A stretch of 64,000 nucleotides of DNA from Andreprevotia lacus DSM 23236 (GCF_900176275.1 NZ_FWXD01000001.1:186001-250000), one strand, 5' to 3'; shown: positions 8,450-18,497, counted from the first letter of the stretch. The notes: generated by a model from the letters alone, not told the origin. Made by a program: numbers and translations.

Positions 8450-8884
8450 TCAGTTGTAGATGATGTCTTTGTCTTCGCCGTCGCCGCCCGGCTTGCCGTC
8501 GGCGCCCAGCGTCAGCAAGTCATAGTCCTTGCCGTTCTCGCCGGGGCGATGATAGATGTAGGGGCGATCCCACGGGTCGGCCGGCACGTCCTTGGCCAGA
8601 TAGGGGCCGGCCCACTTGCTGGCGCCTTCGGCCGGTGCTTTCACCAGTGCGTTCAGGCCTTGCTCGGTGGTCGGATACTGGCCGACATTGAGGCGATAGT
8701 TGTCGAGCGCATCGGCCAGCGATTTCATCTGGCTCATCGCCGTCTTGGCCTTGGCGGCACCGACCTGGCTGAACAGCTTGGGGCCGACATAGCCGGCCAG
8801 CAGCGCGATGATCAGCAGCACAACCAGCAATTCGAGCAGGGTAAAGCCGGCCTGGGCGCGGCGGAGCAGCGGGGATACTTTCAT
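8450..8884 (-). CDS. gspG: major pseudopilin GspG, first gene of the operon
   Basis: A 144-residue class III prepilin: positively charged leader MKVSPLLRRAQAG, then FTLLELLVVLLIIALLAGYV, so cleavage falls after Gly13 with Glu at mature +5. The globular domain carries the classic GspG pattern LNVGQYPTTEQGLNALV, then PWDRPYIYHRPG and YDLLTLGADGKPGGDGEDKDI, the calcium-binding loop of major pseudopilins. It is therefore the best candidate for the main subunit. It is the first gene of the operon. Confidence 0.93.
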   Translation of the reverse strand: MKVSPLLRRAQAGFTLLELLVVLLIIALLAGYVGPKLFSQVGAAKAKTAMSQMKSLADALDNYRLNVGQYPTTEQGLNALVKAPAEGASKWAGPYLAKDVPADPWDRPYIYHRPGENGKDYDLLTLGADGKPGGDGEDKDIIYN

Positions 8885-9266
8885 GGTGGTCTTCTTCGGT
8901 ATCTCTTAAGGGGTTGGGCGGCCCAATGCAGACGCTAGCCTGCTATCGGCACTAAACCGCGCAACTGTAACCCTGATTTTGTAAGGCTTTATTGTTTTGT
9001 TTCCATCCTCTGCTCGCCATCCTAATCGGGCAGGGGTGACGGGGCAAGCGTTTCCCTTGCGGGTGTGGGCTTGCGGAAACAAAGCTGGGTGCGGCTTCCA
9101 GCGGGATCAGGGTCATTGGCAGCAAGCGGCAGGGGATTTGACGGATATTCCATCGGCAAGTTCATCGCGTCAGTAAGGCTTTTGTGTACCGGGTGGGCGA
9201 GGCGAGTGCGAAGTGCCTGAGGGTGGGGCAGGGGCGAAAGCTGGCTGGCCGGTCGCCAGAAAACAC
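8885..9266. other. intergenic leader of the secretion operon
   Basis: This gap holds the 5' leader of the gspG operon (minus strand) and the tail beyond the sodB terminator. I see no convincing gene; short frames here have no recognisable motifs and unusual composition. An AT-richer patch at about 8970-9005 is the likely promoter zone, but no clean -35/-10 pair stands out. Confidence 0.4.
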
Positions 9267-9289
9267 AAAGCCCCGCTGGGCGGGGCTTT
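9267..9289 (-). terminator. hairpin terminator after sodB
   Basis: A perfect 10-bp stem (AAAGCCCCGC / GCGGGGCTTT) with a 3-nt loop lies about 30 nt beyond the sodB stop. On the minus strand the stem ends in TTT and is followed by GTGTTTTC, so the T-run is modest. Confidence 0.75.
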
Positions 9290-9320
9290 GGTGGCAGGGC
9301 GCGAGGCCGTGCGGGGCGGA

Positions 9321-9911
9321 TCAGCCGAGGCGTTGTGCCACGACATCCCAGTCCACCAGCTTCCAGAAGCCTTCCAGGTAGTTCGGGCGGCTGTTGCGGT
9401 AGTCGATGTAGTAGGCGTGTTCCCAAACGTCACAGGTCAACAGGGCCACATCGGCGGTGGTCAGCGGGGTGCCGGCGGCACCGGTATTGACGATGTCGAG
9501 GCTGCCGTCAGCCTTCTTCACCAGCCAGGTCCAGCCCGAGCCGAAGTTGCCGGCGGCCGAGGTATTGAATGCCTTCTTGAATTCGTCGAACGAACCCCAC
9601 TTGGCGTTGATGGCATCAGCCAGCGCGCCAGCCGGTGTGCGCACTGCGTCTTCCGGGTTCGGCTTGAAACCCAGCCAGAAGAAGGTGTGGTTCCAGGTTT
9701 GTGCGGCGTTGTTGTACAGGCCACCCGCCGGCGCGGTCTTCACGATGTCCTCGAGCGACTTGCTCTCGTTATCGGTGCCCTTGATCAGGTTGTTCAGGTT
9801 GGTGATGTAGGTCTGATGGTGCTTGCCGTAGTGGTAGGACAGTGTCTCAGCCGACATGTACGGTGCCAGTGCATCTTGGGCGTAAGGCAGTTCCGGCAGT
9901 TTGTGTTCCAT
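9321..9911 (-). CDS. sodB: iron superoxide dismutase
   Basis: A 196-residue cytoplasmic Fe/Mn-type superoxide dismutase converting superoxide to oxygen and peroxide. Start chosen at ATG 9911 ([20 protein letters not shown]); further upstream codons in frame are not conserved. Metal ligands are visible: His27 in [11 protein letters not shown], His75 in QTWNHTFFW, then the [11 protein letters not shown] signature (Asp and His ligands). [11 protein letters not shown] and GSGWTWLV favour the Fe rather than Mn form. It stands alone, with a terminator after its stop. Confidence 0.95.
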   Translation of the reverse strand: MEHKLPELPYAQDALAPYMSAETLSYHYGKHHQTYITNLNNLIKGTDNESKSLEDIVKTAPAGGLYNNAAQTWNHTFFWLGFKPNPEDAVRTPAGALADAINAKWGSFDEFKKAFNTSAAGNFGSGWTWLVKKADGSLDIVNTGAAGTPLTTADVALLTCDVWEHAYYIDYRNSRPNYLEGFWKLVDWDVVAQRLG

Positions 9912-10131
9912 GGTTTGCTCCAGTGAGGTGTGGCCAGTAAACGTAGTGTAGTGTTCAGATATATGGCGATATCGCGACAGCATTTCAAGTGCTGAGCGCT
10001 AAACAAAATCGTCCCGTCTTGGGCGGCGCCGCATGGTGTGGCGGCTGTGCAGTTGCGGGTGCGCGGTTTGGGGGCAGACTGGCTGCTATGTTATCTTGCA
10101 GGCGATACCTGCAGCCGTTCCGATCGAAACC

Positions 10132-11058
10132 ATGACCATTTTATCCCTGATCCTTGCGCTTCTGCTCGAACAGCTTAGACCGATCAGCAGTCGCAACCCG
10201 ATTTATCTGTCGTTCACCCGCATGGCCAACCGGCTGGAGCGCGCGCTGAACGCCGGGGAATACCGCAATGGCGTGTACGGCTGGCTGATTGCCACGGTAC
10301 CGCTGCTGGCGATCAGCGTGGCCGGCTACTGGCTGCTGGTCAACATCAACTGGATGCTGGGCCTGGCCTGGAATGTGGTCATTCTTTACCTCACCATGGG
10401 CTTCCGCCAGTTCAGTCATTCGTTCTCGGGCATCTCCAAGGCGCTGCAGGCCGGAGACCTCGACACGGCGCGTGCCCTGTTGGCCGACTGGACCGGCCAG
10501 CACACTTCGCAAATGAACGATGACGAAGTGGCACGCTTCGCCATCGAGCAGGGCCTGCTCGATTCCTATCGCTATGTGTTCGCCACCGTATTCTGGTTTG
10601 TACTGCTGAGCTGGGTGGCTGGCCCGACCGGCGCGGTGCTATATCGTGCTGCCAGCCTGCTGGCGCAAAAATGGGCCTCGCACGAGGAGAACACCGTATT
10701 TGGTCGCTGCGCCGCCGGCATTCTGGAATGGCTGGATTATCTGCCGGTGCGCTTTACCGCTGCCGGTTTCGCGGTGATGGGTGATTTTCAGGATGCGGTT
10801 GATTGCTGGCGTTCGCAGGCGCAGGAATGGGGCAATTATGCGCAGGGCATCATTCTGGCTGCTGGCGCGGGTGCCATCGGTATCCGGCTGGGACAGGCGC
10901 TGCATATGGATCACACCGTCAAATTCCGCCCCGAACTGGGTCTGGGTGATCTGGTCACGCCCAGCCATCTGGCAAACGCGGTGGGCCTGATCTGGCGCTC
11001 CATCCTGTTGTGGCTGGCGGTGGTGCTGGTATTCACCCTGGGGCAGTGGCTGTCCTGA
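10132..11058 (+). CDS. CobD/CbiB-family integral membrane protein
   Basis: A 308-residue protein with several hydrophobic helices (MTILSLILALLLEQL at the start, WLIATVPLLAISVAGYWLLV, VVILYLTMGFRQFSHSF, VFATVFWFVLLSWVAGPTGAVLY, and a final SILLWLAVVLVFTLG). The FRQFSHSF...AL...GD...AR.LL pattern and GPTGAVLYR resemble the CobD/CbiB adenosylcobinamide-phosphate synthase superfamily and the AmpE-like proteins related to it. No other cobalamin gene is nearby, so a role in cobalamin synthesis is not supported by context; proteobacterial members of this subfamily are mostly uncharacterised. Start at ATG 10132; the upstream extension has no conserved sequence. The next gene starts 14 nt after the stop, suggesting co-transcription. 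Confidence 0.72.
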   Translation: MTILSLILALLLEQLRPISSRNPIYLSFTRMANRLERALNAGEYRNGVYGWLIATVPLLAISVAGYWLLVNINWMLGLAWNVVILYLTMGFRQFSHSFSGISKALQAGDLDTARALLADWTGQHTSQMNDDEVARFAIEQGLLDSYRYVFATVFWFVLLSWVAGPTGAVLYRAASLLAQKWASHEENTVFGRCAAGILEWLDYLPVRFTAAGFAVMGDFQDAVDCWRSQAQEWGNYAQGIILAAGAGAIGIRLGQALHMDHTVKFRPELGLGDLVTPSHLANAVGLIWRSILLWLAVVLVFTLGQWLS

Positions 11059-11072
11059 TTCCGGAGTTTCGT

Positions 11073-11726
11073 ATGCCCAGTATTCAGATTGCCAGTCAGA
11101 CCTTGCCGGTTGCCAACATCTTCTGCGTCGCGCGCAACTACCTGGCGCACGCGGCCGAAATGGGGTCCAGTATCGGCCCCGAGCCAGTGGTGTTCCTCAA
11201 GCCGACCGGTGCGCTGTCCTACCCTGGGCAGAATATCGTGCTGCCGGCCTGGTCGAGCGACGTGCATCACGAGGCCGAGCTGGTGGTGGTGATCGGCAAG
11301 GATGGCAACGATATCGCAGCGGCAGATGCCTGGGACTACGTGGCCGGTTATGCGCTGGGCCTTGATCTGACCGCGCGTGATGTGCAGGCGCAAGCCAAGA
11401 AATCAGGCTCGCCGTGGACGCTCTCCAAGGGCTTTCGGGGTGCTGCCGTGCTGACGGACTTCATTGCCGCTGATGCCATCAGCCCGCCCGGCGTGCAGTT
11501 CTCGCTCACCGTGAATGGCGAGTTGCGTCAGCAGGCCGATATGCACCAGATGGCGTTTGACGTGCCGACCTTGATCGCGTGGATTTCCAGTCGCTTCGGT
11601 CTGCGGCGGGGCGATCTGATCTATACCGGCACGCCTGAAGGCGTCGGCCCGATTCATGCCGGCGATGAGCTGCGTCTGCAATTGCCCGGCTTGATCGACC
11701 AGCGCTATACAGTCCGCGCTGCCTGA
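11073..11726 (+). CDS. fumarylacetoacetate hydrolase family protein
   Basis: A 217-residue member of the FAH superfamily (YcgM/FAHD1-like size), which hydrolyses or decarboxylates beta-diketo acids such as acylpyruvates or oxaloacetate. Visible motifs: IFCVARNYLAHAAEMG, PVVFLKPTGALS, HHEAELVVVIGK (metal-binding Glu pair region), GYALGLDLTARDVQ, the KGFRGAAVL segment and the C-terminal GDLIYTGTPEGVGPI. Start ATG 11073 follows a GGAG ribosome site. Closely spaced after the CobD-like gene and closed by a terminator, so the two probably form a bicistron. Exact substrate cannot be told from sequence. Confidence 0.88.
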   Translation: MPSIQIASQTLPVANIFCVARNYLAHAAEMGSSIGPEPVVFLKPTGALSYPGQNIVLPAWSSDVHHEAELVVVIGKDGNDIAAADAWDYVAGYALGLDLTARDVQAQAKKSGSPWTLSKGFRGAAVLTDFIAADAISPPGVQFSLTVNGELRQQADMHQMAFDVPTLIAWISSRFGLRRGDLIYTGTPEGVGPIHAGDELRLQLPGLIDQRYTVRAA

Positions 11727-11741
11727 ACGGCAGCGCAATGA

Positions 11742-11765
11742 AAAAGGGGCCGGTTGGCCCCTTTT
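11742..11765. terminator. bidirectional terminator between the FAH gene and tsaD
   Basis: Ten-bp stem AAAAGGGGCC / GGCCCCTTTT with a GGTT loop, with A-run before and T-run after. It sits between convergent genes and can serve both. Confidence 0.85.
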
Positions 11766-11787
11766 GTTTTGTTGCGCTGATTCGGAT

Positions 11788-12801
11788 TTACACCGCCGGC
11801 AGACTGGCCAGATCCCAGCGCGGCTTGGCGCCGTAGCCATAGCTGTCGCGCGCGTATTGCAGCCGCATCGCGCCAGCGTAAGCAATCATTGCGCCGTTGT
11901 CGGTGCATAGCGCTAGTGGCGGGTAATACACCTTGAGCTTGCGGCGGCGGGCCGCCTCGTCCAGCCCGGCGCGCAGCTGCCGGTTGGCGCCAACACCGCC
12001 GGCAATCACCAGTCGCTGCATGCCGGTCTGCTTGAGTGCGGCCAGGCATTTCTTGGTAATCACATCGACGATGGCTTCCTGAAACGCGGCGCAAATGTCG
12101 GCCCGCGTGGTGTCATCGATGGGCGATTGCTCGTTCACCAGCTTGAGTACGGCGGTTTTCAGGCCAGAGAAGCTGAAATCCAGATCGCCCGAATTGAGCA
12201 TGGGGCGTGGCAGCTTGAAGCGTGTCGGGTCGCCGCTGTCAGCCAGCTTTGACAGCGCCGGGCCACCGGGGTAGCCCAAGCCCAGCAGCTTGGCTGATTT
12301 GTCGAAGGCTTCGCCGGCTGCATCATCAACGGTTTCGCCCAAGAGTTCATATTGGCCGATGCCGCGCACGGCCATCAGCTGCGTGTGACCGCCCGAGACC
12401 AGCAGTGCCACAAACGGGAACTCCGGCTTGGGTTCGGAAAGCAGGGGCGACAGCAAATGGCCTTCCAGATGGTGCACCTCGATCACCGGCTTCTGTAGTG
12501 CAAAACCCAGTGCATTGGCCACGCTGGCACCGACCAGTAGCGCACCGGCCAGGCCCGGCCCGGCGGTGTAGGCTATCGCATCGACATCGGCCAGCTGCTT
12601 GCCGGCCTCGGACAGACATTCCTCGGTTAGCGGCAGTACGCGGCGGATATGGTCGCGCGACGCCAGCTCGGGTACCACGCCACCGTACTCAGTGTGCATG
12701 GCGATTTGCGAGTGGATGCGGTGCGCCAGCAGGCCGCCTTCGGTGTCGAAGAGGGCAACGCCGGTTTCATCGCAGGAGGATTCAAGGCCGAGTACGAGCA
12801 T
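11788..12801 (-). CDS. tsaD: tRNA N6-adenosine threonylcarbamoyltransferase
   Basis: A 337-residue protein, exactly the usual length, that transfers threonylcarbamoyl to A37 of ANN-decoding tRNAs together with TsaB/TsaE. Motifs: [17 protein letters not shown] at the N-terminus, the metal-binding VHHLEGHL His pair, [23 protein letters not shown] and the C-terminal GGVGAN and [13 protein letters not shown] use ATG 12801; a TTG four codons upstream is possible but would give a less typical N-terminus. It is divergent from rpsU, a classic arrangement in proteobacteria. Confidence 0.97.
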   Translation of the reverse strand: MLVLGLESSCDETGVALFDTEGGLLAHRIHSQIAMHTEYGGVVPELASRDHIRRVLPLTEECLSEAGKQLADVDAIAYTAGPGLAGALLVGASVANALGFALQKPVIEVHHLEGHLLSPLLSEPKPEFPFVALLVSGGHTQLMAVRGIGQYELLGETVDDAAGEAFDKSAKLLGLGYPGGPALSKLADSGDPTRFKLPRPMLNSGDLDFSFSGLKTAVLKLVNEQSPIDDTTRADICAAFQEAIVDVITKKCLAALKQTGMQRLVIAGGVGANRQLRAGLDEAARRRKLKVYYPPLALCTDNGAMIAYAGAMRLQYARDSYGYGAKPRWDLASLPAV

Positions 12802-12897
12802 GGGGGTATTCAAGGTGCTGAGGGCAGGGGCGATATGCTACCCGCTTGTTTATAGTGATAAAAGCCGCACTTTACGGTGGCGTCTGATCGCTTGTAT

Positions 12898-12926
12898 TTG
12901 ACATGGCCAAGTGCTTTTGTCAAAAT
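12898..12926 (+). promoter_or_regulatory. sigma-70 promoter for rpsU
   Basis: TTGACA at 12898-12903, a 17-nt spacer and CAAAAT at 12921-12926 (4 of 6 match to TATAAT), about 50 nt ahead of the rpsU start. Perfect -35 and ideal spacing; the -10 is weaker. Confidence 0.65.
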
Positions 12927-12978
12927 GCCAGACTTTCCACGGTGTGCCGTGGTTTCAAACCCCAAGGATTTTAGCTCG

Positions 12979-13191
12979 ATGCCTTCCGTACGCGTAAAAG
13001 AGAACGAGCCGTTCGAAGTAGCCATGCGCCGCTTCAAGCGTGCTGTAGAAAAGACTGGCCTGCTGACCGAACTGCGTTCGCGCGAGTTCTACGAAAAGCC
13101 GACCGCTGAGCGCAAGCGCAAGCTTGCTGCTGCCGTGAAGCGCCACTACAAGCGCATCCGCAGCCAACAGCTGCCGCAAAAGCTGTACTAA
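12979..13191 (+). CDS. rpsU: 30S ribosomal protein S21
   Basis: A 70-residue basic protein, [20 protein letters not shown] at the N-terminus and [14 protein letters not shown] then a Lys/Arg-rich tail, the full-length bS21 pattern. S21 joins the small subunit late and helps mRNA anti-SD pairing. AAGGA lies 11 nt before the ATG. First gene of the macromolecular-synthesis block; a hairpin follows its stop and could attenuate transcription into yqeY. Confidence 0.97.
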   Translation: MPSVRVKENEPFEVAMRRFKRAVEKTGLLTELRSREFYEKPTAERKRKLAAAVKRHYKRIRSQQLPQKLY

Positions 13192-13211
13192 GCACAGCGC
13201 TTTGCAGGAAG

Positions 13212-13236
13212 AAGGCCGCCATTGAGCGGCCTTTTA
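13212..13236 (+). terminator. hairpin after rpsU
   Basis: Eight-bp stem AAGGCCGC / GCGGCCTT with a 6-nt loop followed by TTA. The short T-run suggests partial termination or attenuation. Confidence 0.6.
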
Positions 13237-13291
13237 CCGCTTCTGCGCGCTATTGTCGCGCACCCCGTCCATCCACCTCAAGGAAACTCGA

Positions 13292-13732
13292 ATGAGCCTC
13301 AAAGCACAGATCACGCAAGACATGAAAACGGCGATGAAGGAAAAACAGGTAGAGCGTCTGGGTACGATTCGCCTGCTGCTGGCCGCCATCAAGCAGCGTG
13401 AGGTGGATGAGCGCATCGAGCTGGACGATGCGGCGATTACCGCCGTGATCGAGAAAATGCTCAAGCAGCGCAAGGACAGCATCGAGCAATACGTGGCTGC
13501 CCAGCGTGAAGACCTGGCCAACGTCGAACGCGCTGAAGTCGAAGTGCTCAAGGCCTATATGCCGCAACAGCTCTCCGAGGCTGAAGTGACTGCTGCGGTC
13601 GATGCCGCGATTGCCACGCACGGCAAGACGCCCGCCGCCATGGGCAAGATCATGGCCGAGCTCAAGGGGGCGCTGGCTGGCCGTGCCGACATGGCCGAGG
13701 TGTCCAAGCTGGTCAAGGCGCGCATGGTCTGA
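13292..13732 (+). CDS. yqeY: GatB/YqeY domain protein
   Basis: A 146-residue YqeY protein: MSLKAQITQDMKTAMKEKQ, RLGTIRLLLAAIKQREVDER, IEKMLKQRKDSIEQY and a C-terminal PAAMGKIMAELKGALAGRADM. The YqeY domain is the tRNA-binding tail domain of GatB; free-standing YqeY is found between rpsU and dnaG in many proteobacteria, but its job is not firmly known. Start ATG 13292 has AGGAAA seven nt ahead. The stop is 3 nt from the following GNAT gene. Confidence 0.92.
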   Translation: MSLKAQITQDMKTAMKEKQVERLGTIRLLLAAIKQREVDERIELDDAAITAVIEKMLKQRKDSIEQYVAAQREDLANVERAEVEVLKAYMPQQLSEAEVTAAVDAAIATHGKTPAAMGKIMAELKGALAGRADMAEVSKLVKARMV

Positions 13733-13735
13733 GTC

Positions 13736-14176
13736 ATGCGCATCCGTGAGGCCATCCATGCTGATCTGCCGGACGTGCTCGCGCTGATGCGCGAGCTGAA
13801 CCCGGACGACCCGCCGCTGGATGGCGCACGGGCGGCGCAGCGCTGGGACCAGTTGTTGGCGCAGCCGGGCGCCGCGGTTTACGTTGCCGAGGTGGATGGC
13901 ATGCTGGCAGCAAGCTGCACGGTCTGTGTCATTCCCAACCTCACGCGCGATGGGCGCCCCTATGCGCTGATCGAGAACGTGGTGACGCTGGCCAGCCATC
14001 GTCGGCGCGGTCTCGGGCGTGCGGTGCTGGGTGCCGCATGCGGCTTCGCCTGGCGAGCCGATTGCTACAAGATCATGCTGTCCACCAGTGCACGTACGCC
14101 GGGTGTGCTGGCGTTCTACCGCGACTGCGGTTTTCGCGACGATATCAAGACGGCATTTGTCGCTACGCCGGTTTGA
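13736..14176 (+). CDS. GNAT-family N-acetyltransferase
   Basis: A 146-residue single-domain acetyltransferase. The acetyl-CoA P-loop is visible as HRRRGLGRAVLGAA (about residues 88-101), preceded by ALIENVVTLA (beta-4) and followed by GVLAFYRDCGFRDD, the standard GNAT C-terminal end. Substrate unknown. It begins 3 nt after the yqeY stop, so it is translated from the same message, between yqeY and dnaG where many relatives have no gene or other small genes. RimI-like protein acetylation is possible but not shown. Confidence 0.88.
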   Translation: MRIREAIHADLPDVLALMRELNPDDPPLDGARAAQRWDQLLAQPGAAVYVAEVDGMLAASCTVCVIPNLTRDGRPYALIENVVTLASHRRRGLGRAVLGAACGFAWRADCYKIMLSTSARTPGVLAFYRDCGFRDDIKTAFVATPV

Positions 14177-14206
14177 GTATGCGGCGCGCCCGGTCGCGTA
14201 GCCATG

Positions 14207-14231
14207 AGGCATTGCCCTTGGGGCAATGCCT
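14207..14231 (+). terminator. perfect hairpin between the GNAT gene and dnaG
   Basis: An 11-bp perfect stem (AGGCATTGCCC / GGGCAATGCCT) with a 3-nt loop, without a strong T-run. It could be a weak terminator or an mRNA processing site, as known for the rpsU-dnaG region of enteric bacteria. Confidence 0.5.
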
Positions 14232-14328
14232 GCTTCTGTCATCAACGGGGTTTACAGTGATCGAGATGCGTCATCAGTCGTACCGCCGCATTCGTTGCTG
14301 CAAGCGCAGCGGGGTTTGATACGCCCTC

Positions 14329-16293
14329 ATGGCCCGCATACCCGACAGCTTCATTCAGGACTTGCTCAATCGCGTCGATATCGTCGATGTGGTCGAGCGC
14401 TATCTGCCGCTCAAGAAGGGCGGGCAGAACTATATGGCGTGCTGCCCGTTCCACAAGGAAAAGTCGCCGTCGTTCACGGTCAGCCCGAACAAGCAGTTTT
14501 ATCACTGCTTTGGCTGTGGCGCGCATGGCTCGGCGGTGAGCTTTGTCATGGAGTACGAGGGGCTGACCTTCCCGGAGGCGGTGGCCAAGCTGGCTGAGTC
14601 GATCGGCTTGCAGGTGCCGCAGGAGGCTGGTGGCGGCCCCGAAACCCCGCGTGCCGAGCCGGGCGTGTTCGATGCCTTGAAGGCTGCCTGTGATTATTAC
14701 CGGCAGGCATTAAAAAGCGCACCGTCTGCCATCAACTATCTTAAAGGCCGTGGGCTGGATGGCAAGACTGCGGCACGCTTTGGCCTGGGCTATGCGCCGG
14801 GCGGTGATGACTGGCAGGCGTTGAAAAAAGTCTTTCCGGATTACGACTGGAACAAGCTGCTGGCCGAGGCCGGGCTGGTGATCGACAAGGAGGACACCAA
14901 GCGGCGCTATGACCGCTTTCGTGATCGGGTGATGTTTCCCATCCTGAACCAGCGTGGTGCAGTGATCGGCTTTGGTGGCCGCGTGATGGGGCAGGGCGAG
15001 CCCAAGTACCTCAACTCGCCGGAAACGCCGGTGTTCGAAAAGGGACGCGAGCTGTACGGCCTGACCCAGGCACGTGCTGCCATTCGCGAGGTTGGTCGCG
15101 TGCTGGTGGTGGAAGGGTATATGGACGTGGTGATGCTGGCGCAGCACGGCGTTGAATATGCCGTGGCAACGCTGGGAACGGCATGCACCCCCGAGCATGT
15201 GAAAAAGCTGCTCAAGCTGGCTGACGACGTGGTGTTCTGCTTCGACGGCGACAAGGCCGGCCGCAAGGCGGCATGGCGCGCACTGGAGAACAGTCTTGAA
15301 ATTCTGGCCGATGGCAAGAAATTAACCTTTCTGTTCCTGCCAGAAGAGCACGACCCCGATTCCTACGTGCGTGAATATGGGCAGGGTGCTTTCGAGGCTC
15401 AGGTTACGCAGCAGGCGGTGCCGCTGGCGCAGTTCCTGCTTCGTGAATTGTCTGCGCAGGTGGATATGGACAGTGACGAGGGGCGCGCAAGGCTGATTCA
15501 CCTGGCCAAGCCGTTGCTGGCGCGTGTGAGCGCGCCGGCCTATGCCCTGATGCTGCGCAAGCGCCTGGCTGAGGCGTGTGGTTTGGCGCTGAACGAACTG
15601 GACGGCGTGCTGGGCGGTGGTGGCGAGGCACGTGCTGCGCCGGCCGAGTACGTAGCCGAACGGGGGGCGGAGTATATGCAGGATGATGGCGAGCGCCAAT
15701 GGCAGCCGTCGTCTGAACGCGAGTATGGCGCTCGCCGATCCGAGCGCGGCAATTGGCGCGAAGGACGCGGCAACTGGAAAGAAGGCCGCAGCGACTGGAA
15801 GGAAGGGCGGGGTAACTGGAAGGACGGACGGCGAGAGCGCCCCTTGCAGCCCTTGCCCAGACCGCACGCGGGCAGTAGTGACCCGCTGCAGCGCTTGCTG
15901 CAGCTGGTGCTGGCGGCGCCGATGCTGGCACAAAGTGGCGAACCGCTGTGGCAGGGTTGGCCGGCCGAGCAACTGGTGGTGCAGGTGCTGCAGCATGTGC
16001 GCGGCTTGCCGGCACAGGCGCAGTCTGCACTGGTGCTGGAACATTGGCGTGATACGGTGGTGTTCGAGCGGCTGAATGCCGCGCTGGCCGACGGCGAGCG
16101 ACTGTTCGGCCGCATGGAAGAAGCAGAGCGGGCAGAGGAGTTTGCCGCCTTGTTACAAACTGCCGGGCAGGTGCTGGCGCGGCCAACTACACTGGGTCGG
16201 CGTGCCGAGCTGGAATGGCGTGCCGCACATGGCGGGCTGACCGAAGCAGAAAAGCAGGAATACCTGGCGTTGCTGGCGCAGCGGCGGGGGTAA
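14329..16293 (+). CDS. dnaG: DNA primase
   Basis: A 654-residue primase making RNA primers for replication. N-terminal zinc-binding domain with CCPFHKEKSPSF and FHCFGCG-type motif (here YHCFGCGAHG), then the RNA-polymerase basic domain (RFRDRVMFPILNQRGAVIGFGGR) and the TOPRIM core (VVEGYMDVV, and FDGDKAGRKAAWRALE). The C-terminal DnaB-binding helical bundle covers about residues 510-650. Between core and C-terminal domain lies a charged, low-complexity linker with four tandem RGNWKEG-like heptads (residues 473-500), which makes the protein longer than the usual 580-600. Third gene after rpsU, upstream of rpoD. Confidence 0.96.
   Translation: MARIPDSFIQDLLNRVDIVDVVERYLPLKKGGQNYMACCPFHKEKSPSFTVSPNKQFYHCFGCGAHGSAVSFVMEYEGLTFPEAVAKLAESIGLQVPQEAGGGPETPRAEPGVFDALKAACDYYRQALKSAPSAINYLKGRGLDGKTAARFGLGYAPGGDDWQALKKVFPDYDWNKLLAEAGLVIDKEDTKRRYDRFRDRVMFPILNQRGAVIGFGGRVMGQGEPKYLNSPETPVFEKGRELYGLTQARAAIREVGRVLVVEGYMDVVMLAQHGVEYAVATLGTACTPEHVKKLLKLADDVVFCFDGDKAGRKAAWRALENSLEILADGKKLTFLFLPEEHDPDSYVREYGQGAFEAQVTQQAVPLAQFLLRELSAQVDMDSDEGRARLIHLAKPLLARVSAPAYALMLRKRLAEACGLALNELDGVLGGGGEARAAPAEYVAERGAEYMQDDGERQWQPSSEREYGARRSERGNWREGRGNWKEGRSDWKEGRGNWKDGRRERPLQPLPRPHAGSSDPLQRLLQLVLAAPMLAQSGEPLWQGWPAEQLVVQVLQHVRGLPAQAQSALVLEHWRDTVVFERLNAALADGERLFGRMEEAERAEEFAALLQTAGQVLARPTTLGRRAELEWRAAHGGLTEAEKQEYLALLAQRRG
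15745..15828 (+). repeat. four tandem 21-bp repeats inside dnaG
   Basis: Four consecutive 21-bp units at 15745, 15766, 15787 and 15808 encode RGNWREG, RGNWKEG, RSDWKEG and RGNWKDG. The units differ at synonymous and non-synonymous positions, so the repeat is not newly made. Sits in the linker before the helicase-binding domain. Confidence 0.9.
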
Positions 16294-16321
16294 AACGCCG
16301 CGCGTGGGCGCGGGAACGAAG

Positions 16322-16355
16322 TTGACAGAAAAATGTCTGTCAACTCTGATATAAT
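16322..16355 (+). promoter_or_regulatory. extended -10 promoter of rpoD with inverted repeat
   Basis: TGATATAAT at 16347-16355 is a perfect extended -10 (TGnTATAAT). Upstream, TTGACAG (16322-16328) and CTGTCAA (16337-16343) form a 7-bp inverted repeat; TTGACA there is 22 nt from the -10, too far for an ordinary -35. The repeat may be an operator or upstream element. This would give rpoD its own promoter inside the block. Confidence 0.65.
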
Positions 16356-16391
16356 CCTCGGTTTTTCCGAATCTTTTTGAGTCTTGCGAGC

Positions 16392-18329
<1,938 letters not shown>

Positions 18330-18370
18330 GATGCCCACCCCGGCCTGCTGACGCAGGCCGGACGGTATAC

Positions 18371-18449
18371 GGGCCTCTAGCTCATGCCTGGTTAGAGCAG
18401 TGGACTCATAATCCATTGGTGCCGAGTTCGACTCTCGGGGGGCCCACCA
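18371..18449 (+). tRNA. tRNA with CAT anticodon (Ile2 or Met)
   Basis: A 79-nt cloverleaf folds: acceptor GGGCCTC with GGGGCCC, D-stem GCTC/GAGC, anticodon stem GTGGA/TCCAT with loop CTCATAA (anticodon CAT), T-arm CCGAG-TTCGACT-CTCGG and an encoded CCA end. The D-loop is 11 nt. CAT may be elongator Met or lysidine-modified Ile2; the GGACTCATAATCC stem-loop and acceptor look more like Ile2, but this is not decisive. Confidence 0.9.
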
Positions 18450-18457
18450 ACAAACAC

Positions 18458-18497
18458 AAGGGGTTGCAAGCATTCAGCTTGCAACCCCTTTGTTTTT
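18458..18497 (+). terminator. strong terminator after the tRNA
   Basis: A 13-bp perfect stem (AAGGGGTTGCAAG / CTTGCAACCCCTT) with a 7-nt loop followed by TGTTTTTTG. It would end rpoD-tRNA transcription. Confidence 0.9.

Noticed and set aside
10033-10131. Earlier start for the CobD/CbiB-like protein
   Set aside because: The extra residues are Cys/Gly-rich and hydrophilic, lack an RBS, and break the membrane N-terminus.
12802-12813. TTG start four codons upstream in tsaD
   Set aside because: ATG 12801 gives the family's exact N-terminus and 337 length.
16322-16327. TTGACA as the -35 of rpoD
   Set aside because: Spacing of 22 nt to the -10 is too long; the extended -10 explains promoter function better.
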